35,931 bases of DNA from Lysobacterales bacterium (GTDB lineage Bacteria > Pseudomonadota > Gammaproteobacteria > Xanthomonadales > SZUA-36): positions 1 to 35,931 of the forward strand of contig SHZL01000002.1 in assembly GCA_009692275.1 (NCBI GenBank). Reading direction: 5' to 3'. Made by a program: the position numbers and the translations under genes. Of this stretch, positions 34,066-35,931 are shown in pieces. How positions within the stretch are numbered: position 1 is the first letter of the stretch; each line of letters starts with the position of its first letter. The notes below the pieces were generated by a model. The model saw only the letters and a list, made by a program, of their open reading frames with translations, made no database searches and was not told the DNA's origin.

Positions 34066-35103
34066 ATGGATATTGCAGAACTGCTGGCCTTTACGGTTAA
34101 AAACAATGCTTCGGATTTGCACCTCTCGTCCGGCTTGCCACCGATGATTCGTGTCGATGGAGATATTCGCCGATTGACGCTTCCCGCGATTGACACGCCC
34201 CAACTCAGCGAGTTGCTCTACAGCACCATGAGCGACCAGCAAAGACGTGATTTCGAGGCCAATCTGGAAGTCGACTATTCCTATGGCGTCGCCGGGCTGG
34301 CGCGGTTCCGCGTCAATTGCTTTCACCATGACCGCGGTGTGGGTGGCGCCTTCAGAACGATTCCCGACGCTGTATGGAAACTGGAAGACATCGGCGCTCC
34401 GCCGGTTTTTCGCGAAATTATTGACATCCCCCGAGGCCTGATTCTGGTAACTGGCCCGACGGGTTCCGGAAAATCCACAACGCTTGCAGCTATGATTGAC
34501 CACCTCAACTCCTATGTGGAGGGTCATGTCCTGACCATCGAGGACCCCATTGAATTTATTCACAAGAGTAAGCGTTGTCTCATCAACCAGCGCGAAATCC
34601 ACCGCGACACGCATGGATTCAACCAGGCATTGCGAGCATCCCTGCGCGAAGACCCGGACATCATCCTGGTCGGCGAAATGCGCGATATCGAAACCATCCG
34701 GCTGGCTTTGACTGCTGCAGAAACCGGCCACCTGGTCTTTTCCACCTTGCACACCAGTTCAGCCGCCAAGACCATCGACCGCATCATCGACGTGTTCCCG
34801 GCGGGTGAAAAATCCATGGTTCGTTCCATGCTGTCGGAGTCTTTGCGCGCTGTCATTGCCCAGACCTTGTTGAAGAGGGTAGGAGGTGGGCGGGTCGCGG
34901 CCTGGGAAATCATGGTGGCCAATCCCGCGATACGTAACCTCATACGCGAGGACAAGATCGCGCAGATGTACTCTGTCATCCAGACCGGGCAGAACCTAGG
35001 TATGCAGACTCTTGACCAGGCGCTCAATGGCCTGGTGAGCAGAGGCATCATTACGCGACAGGAAGCGAGTCGCAGAGCGGTCGATAAGAAGCAGTTCCAG
35101 TAG
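34066..35103 (+). CDS. pilT: Type IV pilus retraction ATPase PilT
   Basis: A hexameric cytoplasmic ATPase that drives pilus disassembly, hence twitching motility and DNA uptake. The 345-residue protein starts MDIAELLAFTVKNNASDLHLSSG. It has Walker A GPTGSGKSTTLA, the Asp box (VLTIEDPIEFIH), Walker B (DIILVGEMRD), the His box (TGHLVFSTLHTSSAAKTIDR) and the C-terminal AIRNLIRE motif needed for retraction. ATG 34066 has aaggag five bases upstream. The frame extends back to 33814 across yggS, but that part is not coding. pilU follows after 10 bases. Confidence 0.98.
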   Translation: MDIAELLAFTVKNNASDLHLSSGLPPMIRVDGDIRRLTLPAIDTPQLSELLYSTMSDQQRRDFEANLEVDYSYGVAGLARFRVNCFHHDRGVGGAFRTIPDAVWKLEDIGAPPVFREIIDIPRGLILVTGPTGSGKSTTLAAMIDHLNSYVEGHVLTIEDPIEFIHKSKRCLINQREIHRDTHGFNQALRASLREDPDIILVGEMRDIETIRLALTAAETGHLVFSTLHTSSAAKTIDRIIDVFPAGEKSMVRSMLSESLRAVIAQTLLKRVGGGRVAAWEIMVANPAIRNLIREDKIAQMYSVIQTGQNLGMQTLDQALNGLVSRGIITRQEASRRAVDKKQFQ

Positions 35104-35113
35104 GAGTTTTCCC

Positions 35114-35931
35114 ATGAGTATCGTAGACGGCTGGCTCAAACAACTTCATGAAGAAGTGGGTTCGGATTTATTTGTCACGGTTGCTGCACCTCCATGCATC
35201 AAGGTGAATGGAAAGATCCGCCCCATTTCCACGGATGTGCTCAAAGCCTCGGATACCAGCGAAATCGTTTTCAGCCTGATGTCGGAGCGCCAGAAAAACG
35301 AGTTCATTCAAACCAATGAATGCCAGTTTGCATACGCCCTGGATTCGGAAGTCAGGTTCCGCGTCAGTGCGTTCTTCCAACAAGGTAACATTGGCATGGT
35401 GTGCCGCAGGATCGAGAGCCGCATTCCTGGGTTTGAAGAATTAGGTTGTCCCGATGTAATGACTGAACTGGCCCTGCAGAAGCGCGGCATTATTCTGTTC
35501 GTTGGCGCCACCGGCACGGGTAAGTCCACATCCATGGCAGCCATGATGGGCTATCGCAACCAGCGCATGACCGGCCACATCATCACTGTTGAAGATCCCA
35601 TTGAGTATGTGCACAAGCATGGCAAGAGCCTGGTGACGCAACGCGAAGTGGGTATCGATACGGAGTCTTTCGAAGTTGCGCTGCGCAATACCTTGCGCCA
35701 GGCTCCCGACGTGATCCTTATTGGCGAGGTGCGTACGCGTGAAGCCATGGAACATGCAATCACGTTCGCGGAAACAGGTCACCTGGTGCTGTGTACGCTG
35801 CATGCCAACAATGCCAACCAGGCGCTGGACCGGATTATTCATTTTTTCCCCGAGGACTTTCGCGAGCAATTGTTACTTGACCTCTCGTTCAACCTGAAAG
35901 CTACCATTGCTCAACAGCTGATTCCTTGCAT
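35114..35931 (+). CDS. pilU: PilT-like retraction ATPase PilU, 3'-partial
   Basis: The frame opens at ATG 35114, with aggag eight bases upstream, and runs off the window end; about 272 residues are visible. It has the Walker A motif GATGTGKSTSMAA, the Asp box TVEDPIEYVH, Walker B DVILIGEVRT, and the His box TGHLVLCTLHANNANQALDR, closely parallel to PilT but distinct. PilU assists PilT in retraction under load. The pilT-pilU pair is the standard arrangement. Confidence 0.96.
   Translation, partial: MSIVDGWLKQLHEEVGSDLFVTVAAPPCIKVNGKIRPISTDVLKASDTSEIVFSLMSERQKNEFIQTNECQFAYALDSEVRFRVSAFFQQGNIGMVCRRIESRIPGFEELGCPDVMTELALQKRGIILFVGATGTGKSTSMAAMMGYRNQRMTGHIITVEDPIEYVHKHGKSLVTQREVGIDTESFEVALRNTLRQAPDVILIGEVRTREAMEHAITFAETGHLVLCTLHANNANQALDRIIHFFPEDFREQLLLDLSFNLKATIAQQLIPC

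Overview
The window reads as a chromosomal segment of a GC-rich, aerobic, probably marine gammaproteobacterium. The evidence is the housekeeping set and its order (yggS-proC-yggT beside pilT-pilU, and aroK-aroB-hemE), rppH with sufT, a GTP-dependent PEP carboxykinase, a large FadE-type acyl-CoA dehydrogenase, exosortase H and a very large TonB-dependent receptor. A Cellvibrionales- or Pseudohongiella-like relative is plausible, but I cannot fix the taxon from sequence alone. I see no rRNA, tRNA, CRISPR array, insertion sequence or prophage.

Region 1 (1-7.6 kb): the 3' part of a large M48 metallopeptidase, a GMC flavin oxidoreductase, a nucleotide-transporter-like MFS protein, a BtuCD/FecCD-type ABC importer pair joined by a 15-bp tandem repeat, then rppH and sufT. 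Region 2 (7.6-15.5 kb): a leftward set GT41 glycosyltransferase - TetR - pckG - apbE, divergent from fadE, whose promoter carries two inverted repeats.

Region 3 (15.7-25.7 kb) is the most unusual. A sigma-factor remnant fused in frame to a DUF4097-like tail is followed by a 993-residue TonB-dependent receptor. After it come six genes: four predicted 2-oxoglutarate/Fe(II)-oxygenase-fold proteins (Sel1-prolyl-hydroxylase fusion, Asp/Asn beta-hydroxylase, a prolyl-hydroxylase-like protein that has lost its distal iron histidine, and a TIGR02466-like enzyme) and two sulfotransferase-like proteins. The group looks like a receptor-linked hydroxylation/sulfation module with an unknown substrate. Next comes a soluble histidine kinase with a degenerate receiver domain (26-27.3 kb).

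Region 4 (27.3-35.9 kb): leftward aroK-aroB-hemE (shikimate pathway and haem synthesis), rightward xrtH-pdxH, leftward DUF4426, then yggS-proC-yggT, with yggT broken by an apparent one-base deletion. Divergent from these are the type IV pilus retraction ATPases pilT and pilU; pilU runs off the window end.
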